This document shows positions 8,099 through 15,775 of a DNA stretch of 19,156 nucleotides, piece after piece. This DNA comes from an uncultured Eubacteriales bacterium (GTDB taxonomy: Bacteria > Bacillota > Clostridia > Oscillospirales > Acutalibacteraceae), in contig ONSE01000086.1 of NCBI GenBank assembly GCA_900320415.1, forward strand, positions 1-19,156. The letters are read 5' to 3'. Each line of letters starts with the position of its first letter. The stretch's first letter is position 1. The position numbers and the translations under genes are program-made. The notes beneath the pieces are model-generated. The model saw nothing but the letters and a program-made list of their open reading frames with translations, did no database searches and was not told where the DNA came from.

Positions 8099-9144
8099 CG
8101 GAGAGAGCCGACATCAAATCCATGACCCCTGAGGAGCTGACCGCCCTGATCACGGGCGGCGGTTTCCCGAAATTCCGCGCGAAGCAGGTGGCTGACTGGC
8201 TGAAAAAGGGCGCGGCGTCGGCGGAGGAGATGAAGAACCTCCCTGCCGATTTGAAAAAATTTATACAGAATTATTGTTACATTTCTGTTGCAATTATTGA
8301 AAAAAAGTTTGTTTCAAGGTATGATAAAACAGTCAAGTATCTTTTTGCCTTCGCGGACGGCGAGTGCGTCGAGTCTGTGGTGATGCGCTACAGGCACGGA
8401 TATTCCATCTGTATCTCCACCCAGGTGGGCTGCAGGATGGGCTGCACCTTCTGCGCGACGGGCAAAAGCGGATTCTCGCGCTCTCTCACCGCGTCCGAAA
8501 TGCTCGCGCAGATCGAGGCGGCGCAGCGCGATCTGGATATCCGCGTCTCCAACGTGGTGCTCATGGGCATGGGCGAGCCGCTGGACAACTTTGAAAATGT
8601 TGTCCGCTTCATCCGTCTTGTTTCCTCGGAGCAGAGCCTCAACATCGGCACCCGTCACATCACCCTCTCCACCTGCGGCATCGTGCCGAAGATCTACGAG
8701 CTGGCGAAGTACCGCTTCCAGATCAATCTCGCGGTCTCGCTCCACGCGCCGAACGACGAGCTCCGCTCGCGCACCATGCCGATCGCCAGGGCGTATCCCA
8801 TGGAGCAGCTCCTCAGGGCGTGCGCGGACTATTTTGAAGCGACGGGCAGGAGAGTGACCTATGAATACGCCCTCATCAGCGGCGTCAACGATTCCGACGA
8901 ATGCGCGCGGGAGCTGGCGCAAAAGCTGAGCGGCACACACAGCCACGTGAACCTGATCCCCGTCAACGCGGTGGAGGGCACGGGCTTTAACAAGAGCAGC
9001 ATCAAAAGACAGCAGTCTTTTGCGGACATATTGGCAGGCAGGGGCATCGCCGCCACCGTCAGGCGCACCCTCGGCAGCGATATCAACGCCTCCTGCGGCC
9101 AGCTGAGAAGAAAACACATCGATTCGATTAAGGAGGATTTATAA
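8095..9144 (+). CDS. rlmN: Dual-specificity 23S rRNA/tRNA adenine-C2 methyltransferase RlmN
   Basis: Radical-SAM enzyme that methylates A2503 of 23S rRNA and A37 of some tRNAs. The 4Fe-4S cluster motif CRMGCTFC supplies Cys113, Cys117 and Cys120. MGMGEP is at 157-162, and the methyl-carrier cysteine is Cys334 in NASCGQL. Glu93 in VESVVM fits the catalytic base. Length 349 is normal. It overlaps rsmB by ATGA, with AAGGAGG before the start. Codons between about 8250 and 8345 are strikingly AT-rich compared with the rest of the gene, and this tract contains a promoter-like sequence (listed separately), although the encoded protein looks ordinary. Confidence 0.96.
   Translation: MTERADIKSMTPEELTALITGGGFPKFRAKQVADWLKKGAASAEEMKNLPADLKKFIQNYCYISVAIIEKKFVSRYDKTVKYLFAFADGECVESVVMRYRHGYSICISTQVGCRMGCTFCATGKSGFSRSLTASEMLAQIEAAQRDLDIRVSNVVLMGMGEPLDNFENVVRFIRLVSSEQSLNIGTRHITLSTCGIVPKIYELAKYRFQINLAVSLHAPNDELRSRTMPIARAYPMEQLLRACADYFEATGRRVTYEYALISGVNDSDECARELAQKLSGTHSHVNLIPVNAVEGTGFNKSSIKRQQSFADILAGRGIAATVRRTLGSDINASCGQLRRKHIDSIKEDL
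8297..8325 (+). promoter_or_regulatory. Candidate internal promoter inside rlmN
   Basis: TTGAAA at 8297-8302, a 17-base spacer and TATGAT at 8320-8325 match the sigma-A consensus at ten of twelve positions with ideal spacing. The site sits in a roughly 95-base AT-rich tract within otherwise GC-rich coding sequence. If active, it would transcribe the end of rlmN and then prpC-prkC-rsgA-thiN separately from the main operon promoter. This is a sequence match only. Confidence 0.45.
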
Positions 9145-9145
9145 C

Positions 9146-9871
9146 TTGGAAGTATTCAGCAAAAGCGACATAGGACTCGTCCGCACACAAAATCAGGATG
9201 ATTTCCGCTTCGGAGTTATTTCTCCCAGCTGCGTATGGGCAGTGGTTTGTGACGGAATGGGCGGCGCAAACGGCGGCAACATCGCGAGCGCGACCGCCGT
9301 GGAGTACATCAGTACCAAGATTACCGACCTCTACAAGGAGGACATGACAAAGGAACAGATCGGCGAGCTGATGGCGGAGATCGTTATGAACGCCAACCTC
9401 AGGGTATTTGAGCTGCAGGCGAAGGATCCCGAGCTCGCGGGCATGGGAACCACCTGCGAATTTGTGTTTGTCAAGGACACCACCGTTCATGTGGTTCATG
9501 TGGGCGACAGCCGCACCTACGCGATCCGCGGCGGCAAGATCAAGCAGCTCACCGAGGATCATTCCGTGGTGCAGGAGATGGTGCGCCGCGGCGAGCTGAC
9601 CTACGAGCAGGCGCAGCACCACCCGAACAAGAATTTCATCACCCGCGCGCTGGGGATCAAGCCCAGTGTGCGTCTCGATTACATAGAAGCCAATTTTATC
9701 TACGGCGACGTTTTGCTGATTTGCACAGACGGACTCTCCAACCACGTCACCACGGGCGACATGGTAAAGATCTGCCACGAGAACCGCGGAGACGGTCTGA
9801 TCAACAAGCTGGTTGACTGTGCCAAGGCAGGCGGCGGCACCGACAATATCACCGCCACCGTCATTTACTGA
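9146..9871 (+). CDS. prpC: PP2C-family Ser/Thr protein phosphatase (PrpC/Stp)
   Basis: Cytoplasmic metal-dependent phosphatase that reverses phosphorylation by the adjacent PASTA kinase. PP2C motifs are present: SDIGLVRTQNQDD (residues 7-19), CDGMGG with Asp36, HVGDSRTY (118-125), TDGLSN with Asp195, and GGTDNITA with Asp233. The 241-residue length is typical, with no signal peptide or membrane segment. The start is TTG at 9146: AGGAGG at 9131-9136 is perfectly spaced, only one base separates it from the rlmN stop, and MEVFSKSDIG aligns with the family N-terminus. A weak start codon could hold phosphatase output down relative to kinase. Confidence 0.93.
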   Translation: MEVFSKSDIGLVRTQNQDDFRFGVISPSCVWAVVCDGMGGANGGNIASATAVEYISTKITDLYKEDMTKEQIGELMAEIVMNANLRVFELQAKDPELAGMGTTCEFVFVKDTTVHVVHVGDSRTYAIRGGKIKQLTEDHSVVQEMVRRGELTYEQAQHHPNKNFITRALGIKPSVRLDYIEANFIYGDVLLICTDGLSNHVTTGDMVKICHENRGDGLINKLVDCAKAGGGTDNITATVIY

Positions 9872-9889
9872 GAAAGGAAGCTGCGTTAA

Positions 9890-11983
9890 ATGGATAAATA
9901 TATCGGTAAGCGTCTAGACGGACGCTATGAAATACATGAGCTGATCGGCGTCGGCGGCATGGCGAACGTCTATCGCTGCAACGACACGGTGGACGACCGC
10001 GAGGTCGCCATCAAGATCCTCAAGGACGAGTACCTCAACAACGAGGAATTCATCCGCCGTTTCAAGAACGAGTCCAAGGCGATAGCCATGCTTTCGCATC
10101 CCAATATCGTCAAGGTGTATGACGTCAGCTTCGGCGACATGATCCAGTACATCGTCATGGAGTACATCGACGGCATCACCCTCAAGGAGTACATCGACCG
10201 CCAGGGCATCATCGAATGGAAGGATGTGCTCCATCTCACCACCCAGATCCTCAAGGCGCTGCAGCACGCGCACGAGTGCGGCATCGTCCATAGGGACATC
10301 AAGCCGCAGAATATCATGCTCCTGCAGGACGGCACCATCAAGGTGACGGACTTCGGCATCGCGCGCTTCTCGGACAAGGCAACGCGCACCATGACCGACC
10401 AGGCGATCGGCTCGGTGCATTATATCGCGCCCGAACAGGCGAGGGGCGACAACACCGACGGCAAGACAGATATCTATTCCGTCGGCGTTATGCTCTATGA
10501 GATGCTCACGGGCAGACTGCCCTTCGACGGCGACAGCGCCGTGACGGTCGCGCTCATGCAGCTGCAGTCCACCCCGAAAAGACCGCGCGAGGTCAACCCG
10601 GGAATACCGATCGGTCTTGAGCAGATCACCATGAAGGCGATGCAGAAGCAGCCTGCCGACCGCTACACCTCGGCGGCGGAGATGCTCAGCGAGCTGGAAC
10701 GCTTCCGACTCAACCCCTCCATCGTGTTTGACTACGGCAATTCCTTTGTGGACAGCCAGCCCACCAAGTTTGTCAGCAATATCAAGGACAGACCCAAGGA
10801 CGAAACTCCCGTCACCCGTCCCAAGGAGGAAGAGGAGGACGACTTTGTCGAGGAGGAGGACTACATCAAGGAGCACAGCCCCGTGTTCTATGTGATCAAG
10901 GGCGTGCTGATCGCCTCGCTCCTCGTCTGCGCGGTGTTCTTCGCCATCGCCCTCGTCAAGGCGTTCAACTCCAACCAGACCAAGGATGTTGACGTTCCCA
11001 ACCTCGTCGGCAAGACGCTGGTGGAGGTCAAGGAAAACAACCCCGACAACTTTGTCTATGAGGTCAACAGCAAGTATGACCAGAGCAAGGAGCTCGGTGA
11101 GATCCTTTCGCAGGAGCCCGCGGCAGGCTCCATGAAGGTCAAGACAGGCTCGACCATCACCCTGACCGTCAACGGCACCGATACGGAGATCGCCGTGCCC
11201 TTCGTCACCAACTACAGCGAGAACGACGCCACCAAGTCGCTCCGCGACAAGACCCTGATGCCGCAGGTCGTCTATGTGGAGAACACCAAGACGCCCAAGG
11301 GCTACACCATCGACACCTTCCCCGCGGCGGGAGCCAAGACGACCATCGGCTCCACCGTGTATGTCTATATCGCCAACGGTACGCGCAACGAGAGCGTGGA
11401 GATCCCCTCTGTTCTGGGCAGCAGCCTTTCGGAGGCGCAGTCCAAGCTCAGCGACCTGGGCTTCACCGTTGAGGTCAACTACAACGACGACAGCAAGGAA
11501 GCCAAGGACACCGTCGTCAGCTCCTCACCGCTGCCCTACGGCAAGGTGGAGAAGGGCACGGTCGTCACGCTGAACGTCAGCTCGGGCAAGGGCGACAAGC
11601 GCAGCGTAGAGGTCTATGTTGACCTGCCCACCCAGGTGCAGGGCTCCGTAGAGATGACCGTCATAGTGGACGGCGCGATCGATTCCAGCCAGTCCAAGAC
11701 GCTGATCCCCGCCTACAACAGCACCTATACCCTCAAGTTTGAGGGCACGGGCACCAAGAGCATCGTCGTACAGCTCGACGGACAGGTGTACCGTGAATAC
11801 ACGATCGACTTCTCCATCGGCGCCGTGACCAACACCGTCACCCACGAGTACCAGCAGGCGACGACCGCGCCCGTGACGGAGCCGATCTATACCGAACCCG
11901 TGACGGAGCCGATCTATACCGAGCCGGCGACGACGGAGTATGACCCCGATTTCCCGATGGATTATGAGGAAATCTACAGATGA
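9890..11983 (+). CDS. prkC: PASTA-domain Ser/Thr protein kinase (PrkC/Stk1 type)
   Basis: Membrane receptor kinase that senses peptidoglycan-related ligands outside the cell. The kinase domain has GVGGMA (20-25), Lys42, HRDIKPQN (134-141, catalytic Asp136), DFG (154-156), a Thr-containing activation loop (TRTMT) and APEQ, so it should be active. An acidic juxtamembrane stretch with EEEEDD precedes one membrane helix at about 333-357. Outside are three PASTA repeats (about 366-428, 433-497, 503-567), an extra domain I do not recognise (about 570-655), and a proline/threonine tail with two 9-residue VTEPIYTE-type repeats. AAAGGAAG precedes the ATG. The stop overlaps rsgA by four bases (ATGA). 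Confidence 0.95.
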   Translation: MDKYIGKRLDGRYEIHELIGVGGMANVYRCNDTVDDREVAIKILKDEYLNNEEFIRRFKNESKAIAMLSHPNIVKVYDVSFGDMIQYIVMEYIDGITLKEYIDRQGIIEWKDVLHLTTQILKALQHAHECGIVHRDIKPQNIMLLQDGTIKVTDFGIARFSDKATRTMTDQAIGSVHYIAPEQARGDNTDGKTDIYSVGVMLYEMLTGRLPFDGDSAVTVALMQLQSTPKRPREVNPGIPIGLEQITMKAMQKQPADRYTSAAEMLSELERFRLNPSIVFDYGNSFVDSQPTKFVSNIKDRPKDETPVTRPKEEEEDDFVEEEDYIKEHSPVFYVIKGVLIASLLVCAVFFAIALVKAFNSNQTKDVDVPNLVGKTLVEVKENNPDNFVYEVNSKYDQSKELGEILSQEPAAGSMKVKTGSTITLTVNGTDTEIAVPFVTNYSENDATKSLRDKTLMPQVVYVENTKTPKGYTIDTFPAAGAKTTIGSTVYVYIANGTRNESVEIPSVLGSSLSEAQSKLSDLGFTVEVNYNDDSKEAKDTVVSSSPLPYGKVEKGTVVTLNVSSGKGDKRSVEVYVDLPTQVQGSVEMTVIVDGAIDSSQSKTLIPAYNSTYTLKFEGTGTKSIVVQLDGQVYREYTIDFSIGAVTNTVTHEYQQATTAPVTEPIYTEPVTEPIYTEPATTEYDPDFPMDYEEIYR
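11870..11923 (+). repeat. Two tandem 27-bp repeats in the prkC tail
   Basis: Two consecutive 27-base units (11870-11896 and 11897-11923) differ only in the last base (GAA versus GAG). They encode PVTEPIYTE twice, followed by a degenerate third PATTEY-like unit. The near-identity at DNA level suggests a recent in-frame duplication in the extracellular tail of the kinase. Confidence 0.85.
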
Positions 11984-12864
11984 CGCAACGGCAGGGGCTC
12001 CTGATGAAATCCATCGGCGGATTCTATTACGTCCGCTGTGAGGATAAGGAATATGAGTGCAAGGCGCGCGGCAGCTTCCGCAAGAGCGGCAACGCTCCCG
12101 TTGTCGGCGACAGGGTGCTGATATCCGTGCCCGACGACGGCTACTGCGCGATCGAGGAGATCCTTCCGCGCAAAAACAAGCTCAAGCGCCCCGCCCTCGC
12201 CAATATCGACGCGCTGGTGATCGTATGCTCCACCGTCGATCCCAAACCGAATTACACGATAATTGACAAGATGACCGCCGCCGCCGTGAACAACGGGATG
12301 GAGCCCGTGATCGTGGTCTCCAAGAACGACCTCAAAAGCGGTGACGAGGTGGCGGATATCTACCGCCTGAGCGGGATCCCCGTCTTTCAGTGCTCGCCCG
12401 ACAGCAGGGAGGAGGCGGACGCCCTGCTGCGCTGTCTGCGCGGCAAGGTCAGCGCCTTCACGGGCAACAGCGGCGTGGGCAAGTCCACGCTGCTCAATAT
12501 GCTCTTTCCCGATCTGGAGCTGAGCACGGGACAGATCAGCGAGAAGCTGGGCAGAGGCAGACACACCACCCGAGTGGTGGAGCTGTTCGAGAAGGACGGT
12601 TGCTATGTCGCCGACACCCCCGGCTTTTCCACCGTTGATCTGCAGCGGTACGAAATGATAGAAAAGGAGCGGCTGCAATACTGCTTCCCCGAGTTTGAGC
12701 AGTATCTCGGGCAGTGCCGCTTCACCTCCTGCCTCCACACCTGCGAAAAGGGCTGCGCCGTACTCGGGGCGCTGCGCGAGGGCAAGATCGCCCCCAGCCG
12801 CCACAGGAGCTACGTCGCCATGTACGAAGAGGTGAAGGATCTGAAGCCGTGGCAGTTCAGGTGA
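11980..12864 (+). CDS. rsgA: Ribosome small-subunit-dependent GTPase RsgA
   Basis: Circularly permuted GTPase that checks maturation of the 30S subunit. An N-terminal OB fold (residues 1-65) is followed by the permuted GTPase motifs: SKND (G4, 114-117), then GNSGVGKST (G1, 162-170), then TPGF (G3, 213-216). The C-terminal zinc finger uses Cys246, Cys251, His253 and Cys259. Length 294 is usual. The start at 11980 overlaps the prkC stop (ATGA) and is preceded by GAGGAAA inside prkC, implying coupling. RsgA (YloQ) follows prkC in B. subtilis too and is a reported target of that kinase there. Confidence 0.95.
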   Translation: MTQRQGLLMKSIGGFYYVRCEDKEYECKARGSFRKSGNAPVVGDRVLISVPDDGYCAIEEILPRKNKLKRPALANIDALVIVCSTVDPKPNYTIIDKMTAAAVNNGMEPVIVVSKNDLKSGDEVADIYRLSGIPVFQCSPDSREEADALLRCLRGKVSAFTGNSGVGKSTLLNMLFPDLELSTGQISEKLGRGRHTTRVVELFEKDGCYVADTPGFSTVDLQRYEMIEKERLQYCFPEFEQYLGQCRFTSCLHTCEKGCAVLGALREGKIAPSRHRSYVAMYEEVKDLKPWQFR

Positions 12865-12880
12865 CGGCGGGAAAAGGCAT

Positions 12881-13516
12881 ATGAAAGCATATATCATCGC
12901 GGGAGCGCCGTCTCCCGACATCGGCTATATACGGGAGCGTATCCCGGAGGGAGCGTTTGTGCTCTGTGCGGACAGGGGCTACTCCTACGCAAGGCAGGCG
13001 GGGATCACCCCCTCTGTCATCATCGGGGATTTTGACTCCTGTCCCTGCGAGGTACCCGAGGGCGGGAACACTGTCCGCCTCAACCGTGAAAAGGACTTCA
13101 CCGACACCCTCCACTGCGTGGAAAAGGCGCTGGAGCGGGGATGTGACGAGCTGCTGCTGTTCGCCGCGACGGGCGGCAGGCTTGACCACACCCTCGCCAA
13201 TCTCTGCGCGCTGGAGTTCGCGCTTGACAGGGGAGCGGACGCGGTGATCCTCTCGGAGAGGGAGGAGATCCGCCTGCTCGACAGGGGTGAGCACCGCTTT
13301 GACGGCAGGGACGGACTGACTTTTTCGCTCTTTCCGTTCGGCTGCGGCGAGGCGGCTCTCAGCATCAGCGGCGCGCATTATCCGCTTTCGCGCTATCGGA
13401 TGAAGAGCGGCGTGCCCATCGGCGTTTCCAATATCTTTGAGGGAGAGCGCTGCGTCATTACCGTGGAAAGCGGCAGGGCGCTGCTGGTCGTCAACACGGA
13501 CGACCGCTTTCTCTGA
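12881..13516 (+). CDS. thiN: Thiamine pyrophosphokinase
   Basis: Transfers pyrophosphate from ATP to thiamine, forming the cofactor TPP. Family motifs are CADRG (29-33), GDFDS (49-53), EKDFTDT (70-76) and GGRLDH (98-103), with the C-terminal thiamine-binding part around SGVPIGVSN. The 211-residue length is standard. It begins 16 bp after rsgA with AAAAGG before the ATG. In B. subtilis rpe lies between these two genes, and here it is missing. No clear terminator follows, so transcription may run on into the next region. This is the last gene of the long operon. Confidence 0.93.
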   Translation: MKAYIIAGAPSPDIGYIRERIPEGAFVLCADRGYSYARQAGITPSVIIGDFDSCPCEVPEGGNTVRLNREKDFTDTLHCVEKALERGCDELLLFAATGGRLDHTLANLCALEFALDRGADAVILSEREEIRLLDRGEHRFDGRDGLTFSLFPFGCGEAALSISGAHYPLSRYRMKSGVPIGVSNIFEGERCVITVESGRALLVVNTDDRFL

Positions 13517-13673
13517 GAACGCCGGGAAATAACAGATGATTACAAGCCCGGGAACACCTCATGCAGCTGGCCCGGAAACAGTGCGGCGCCCTATACGGAA
13601 GATGCGGAGCGGTACGGGCTGAGAAGGAAGGTTCCCTATAACAAAAATGTAACTATAATGACACACCAAAATC
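13517..13673. other. Intergenic stretch after thiN
   Basis: No gene or convincing terminator is seen. The left half is GC-rich and has CCGGGAA twice; the right half turns AT-rich and includes an isolated TATAAT at 13654-13659 without a good -35. The switch of composition marks the boundary between the long operon and the separately promoted pseudokinase gene. Confidence 0.4.
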
Positions 13674-13703
13674 TTGAAAAGGAGAATTGCGGTGTGATAT
13701 AAT
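13674..13703 (+). promoter_or_regulatory. Promoter of the PASTA pseudokinase gene
   Basis: TTGAAA at 13674-13679 and TATAAT at 13698-13703 are separated by 18 bases. The -10 is extended (TGA directly before TATAAT). This would give a leader of about 65-70 bases before the ATG at 13779. It is a strong sigma-A-type match in an AT-rich intergenic region. Confidence 0.7.
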
Positions 13704-13778
13704 TCTTTTTGGAAAATTTGTGTTGAAAATAATGAGAAGCAGTCAATCGGAGAATACGGACAGGGAGTGAAAAGAAGA

Positions 13779-15407
13779 ATGTCATTGTGCATGGGATGTA
13801 TGCAGGAGATCGGAGACAGGAGATTCTGTCCCAACTGCGGCTTTGACAATGCCGAAAAACAGACGGCGCCGTTTTTGCCTTACGGAACGGTGCTGGCTAA
13901 CAGATATATCGTAGGCGTCGGGATCGACACCAACGGCGAGAGCACACGCTATCTTTGCTATGACAAGCAGACGGGAGATGTCGCGATCGTCTGCGAGTTT
14001 CTGCCCATCGGTCTGTTCAGCAGAGCCGAGGGAGAAACGCAGGTCAGGGTCAATTATGAGAACCGCCTGGTTTATGAAAAGCTGAAGGATGATTTTTTCA
14101 GCTATTTCCGCATTCTCGCGGAGCTGCGTGAGCTTTCCGCGCTGCTCGATATCCACAATGTCTTTGAGGAGAACAACACCGTCTATGTCATTGAGGACAA
14201 CGAGAACCTGATTCCCTTTGAGGAGTATGTGAAGCGCAGCGGCGGCAGTCTGGAGTGGGATATCGCCCGCCCGCTGTTCATGCCCGTGATCTCCGCGCTG
14301 GAGGCGCTGCACAAGAGGGGCGTGGGTCATTACGCCATCTCGCCCAAAAATATGTACATCACCGCCTCGGGAAAGCTCAAGATCTCGGGCTTTGCCACAG
14401 AGAACGAGCGCAAGAGAGGCACCTCCCTCAAGTCCCAGCTGTTTTCGGGCGCGGCGGCTCCCGAGCAGTACGAGAGCAACTTCCCGCTTGACGATATCAC
14501 CGATATCTACGGCCTCAGCGCGACGCTGTTCTACGCTCTCACGGGTCATCTGCCCAAGAGCGCTCCCGAGCGCTTGCAGGACAGCCGTCTGCTGATGAGC
14601 ACGACCACCGTCAAGAAGCTCCCGCCGCACGTCGTTTCTGCGCTTGCGAACGGCCTGCAGGTCGAGCGCGAGAACCGTATCACCGATTTTGACGAGCTTC
14701 GCTCGCAGCTTTCCGTGGCGCACACCGCCAAGGCGATCCAGGACGAGATCTCCCGCACGGCGAGCATGAACATCTCGCGCGACGGGGGAAAGCAGAAAAA
14801 CCGCGGCGGAATGTCGCGTGTTTCGATCACGATCATTTCCATGGCGGTAACCGCGGCGATCCTCGCGGTGGCGGGCGTGTTCTGGCTGATGCAGAATCCC
14901 CTGCAGGGCTTCTTCGGAGGGAACCAGAACGCCACGCAGGAGTCCACCCAGAGCACGGAGTGGACAGGTCCCACCGTTCCCGATTTTGTCGGAAAGACCT
15001 ATGAGGAGGCTGTCAGCGCGGCGAAGTCCGAAAGCGGCGTCACCCTTGTCCGCAACTTCTCCGACGAGTACAGCGACAACTACCGGGAGGGCATTGTCAT
15101 GTCGCAAAGCCCTGCCGCGGGCTCCAAGGTCAACCAGGAGGGCACCGTGATCATCAGCGTGACCGTCAGCAAGGGCGCGCAGCAGCGCACGCTTCCCAAG
15201 ATCGAGGGACTTTCCCTTGACCAGGCGTCCGCCGATATCGCCGCGAACGGTCTGCTCGCGACAGCCGAGTACGCCTACAGCGACAAGTACGCCGAGGGCA
15301 GAGTCGTCGGCTACAAGAATCACAGCGAGGGCGAGAGCGTGGAGTATGGCACGAATATCACTATCATTGTCAGCAAGGGCAAGGAGGCAGCGACTGCAGC
15401 ACGGTGA
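13779..15407 (+). CDS. Zinc-ribbon, kinase-like (pseudokinase) membrane protein with two PASTA domains
   Basis: The 542-residue protein begins with a zinc ribbon (Cys 4, 7, 17, 20). A kinase-like fold follows (about 40-310), then one membrane helix (about 348-372) and two PASTA repeats outside (about 397-465 and 470-536). Key catalytic residues are gone: the VAIK lysine is replaced in VAIVCEFLP, HRD is HYA (184-186, in HYAISPKN), and DFG is SGF (203-205). APEQY and the DITDIYGL helix remain, so the fold is kept but catalysis is unlikely. I prefer ATG 13779 (GGAGTGA eight bases before) over GTG 13767. It probably works with PrkC as a sensor or scaffold; that is inference. Confidence 0.85.
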   Translation: MSLCMGCMQEIGDRRFCPNCGFDNAEKQTAPFLPYGTVLANRYIVGVGIDTNGESTRYLCYDKQTGDVAIVCEFLPIGLFSRAEGETQVRVNYENRLVYEKLKDDFFSYFRILAELRELSALLDIHNVFEENNTVYVIEDNENLIPFEEYVKRSGGSLEWDIARPLFMPVISALEALHKRGVGHYAISPKNMYITASGKLKISGFATENERKRGTSLKSQLFSGAAAPEQYESNFPLDDITDIYGLSATLFYALTGHLPKSAPERLQDSRLLMSTTTVKKLPPHVVSALANGLQVERENRITDFDELRSQLSVAHTAKAIQDEISRTASMNISRDGGKQKNRGGMSRVSITIISMAVTAAILAVAGVFWLMQNPLQGFFGGNQNATQESTQSTEWTGPTVPDFVGKTYEEAVSAAKSESGVTLVRNFSDEYSDNYREGIVMSQSPAAGSKVNQEGTVIISVTVSKGAQQRTLPKIEGLSLDQASADIAANGLLATAEYAYSDKYAEGRVVGYKNHSEGESVEYGTNITIIVSKGKEAATAAR

Positions 15408-15443
15408 TATTTTGCGTATATTTACTGAATATCAGCTTCATCA

Positions 15444-15474
15444 CAGCAGCAGGATTTCCTGCTGCTGTTTGTGT
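15444..15474 (+). terminator. Hairpin terminator after the pseudokinase gene
   Basis: CAGCAGCAGGA at 15444-15454 pairs perfectly with TCCTGCTGCTG at 15457-15467, leaving a minimal loop that would open to four bases. It is followed by TTTGTGT. It lies 36 bases after the stop codon, as expected for an intrinsic terminator, although the U tract is short. Confidence 0.65.
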
Positions 15475-15638
15475 AAAATGAAGCGATTTCGTCGTATTCA
15501 GGCAAAATACCATCAAAAATTATGCATCATATACAATAATTTGCGTGATTATTTTATCTCGAAACCTGTTCTTCGTTGCATTTGCAACTGAATATAATGT
15601 AACATTTGTGTATAATTAACTTGTCAATTTGACACAGC

Positions 15639-15706
15639 GAAATAAGCATTACTCTCTTTGGTTTTTAGGTGATTTTAGGAGTTCTTCTTTTAATAATGCT
15701 TATTTC
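15639..15706 (+). repeat. 13-bp inverted repeat with 42-base loop
   Basis: GAAATAAGCATTA (15639-15651) and TAATGCTTATTTC (15694-15706) are perfect inverted copies around a U-rich 42-base loop. A TGTCAATTTGACA palindrome lies just upstream, and a terminator hairpin 43 bases downstream. It could be a stem of a structured RNA, a regulatory element, or the ends of a very short mobile repeat. No target-site duplication is visible. Confidence 0.75.
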
Positions 15707-15748
15707 ATAACTATGTTTATTCCTTCTATAACCCAATATACCCCCTAA

Positions 15749-15775
15749 AACAACCGGGAGCGATCCCGGTTGTTT
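15749..15775. terminator. Strong hairpin, possibly bidirectional terminator
   Basis: AACAACCGGGA (15749-15759) pairs perfectly with TCCCGGTTGTT (15764-15774) across a GCGA tetraloop. The stem extends one more A-U pair outward. AAAA flanks the left arm and TTT the right, so it could stop transcription from either side. It insulates the CarD gene from the upstream region. Confidence 0.75.

Noticed and set aside
13619..13624. CTGAGA near thiN, reminiscent of the TPP riboswitch core.
   Set aside because: The second conserved block (ACCTGATC-type) and the surrounding helices are absent, and the site lies after thiN rather than before a thiamine gene.
13782..15323. A 513-codon minus-strand frame opposite the pseudokinase gene.
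   Set aside because: Same shadow-frame composition and no domain. The plus-strand protein has a zinc ribbon, membrane helix and PASTA repeats plus a promoter and terminator in the right places.
15639..15706. The 13-bp inverted repeat as an insertion-sequence or MITE end pair.
   Set aside because: There is no transposase, no target-site duplication at the flanks, and the element would be only 68 bp. A structured RNA or regulatory stem is at least as likely.
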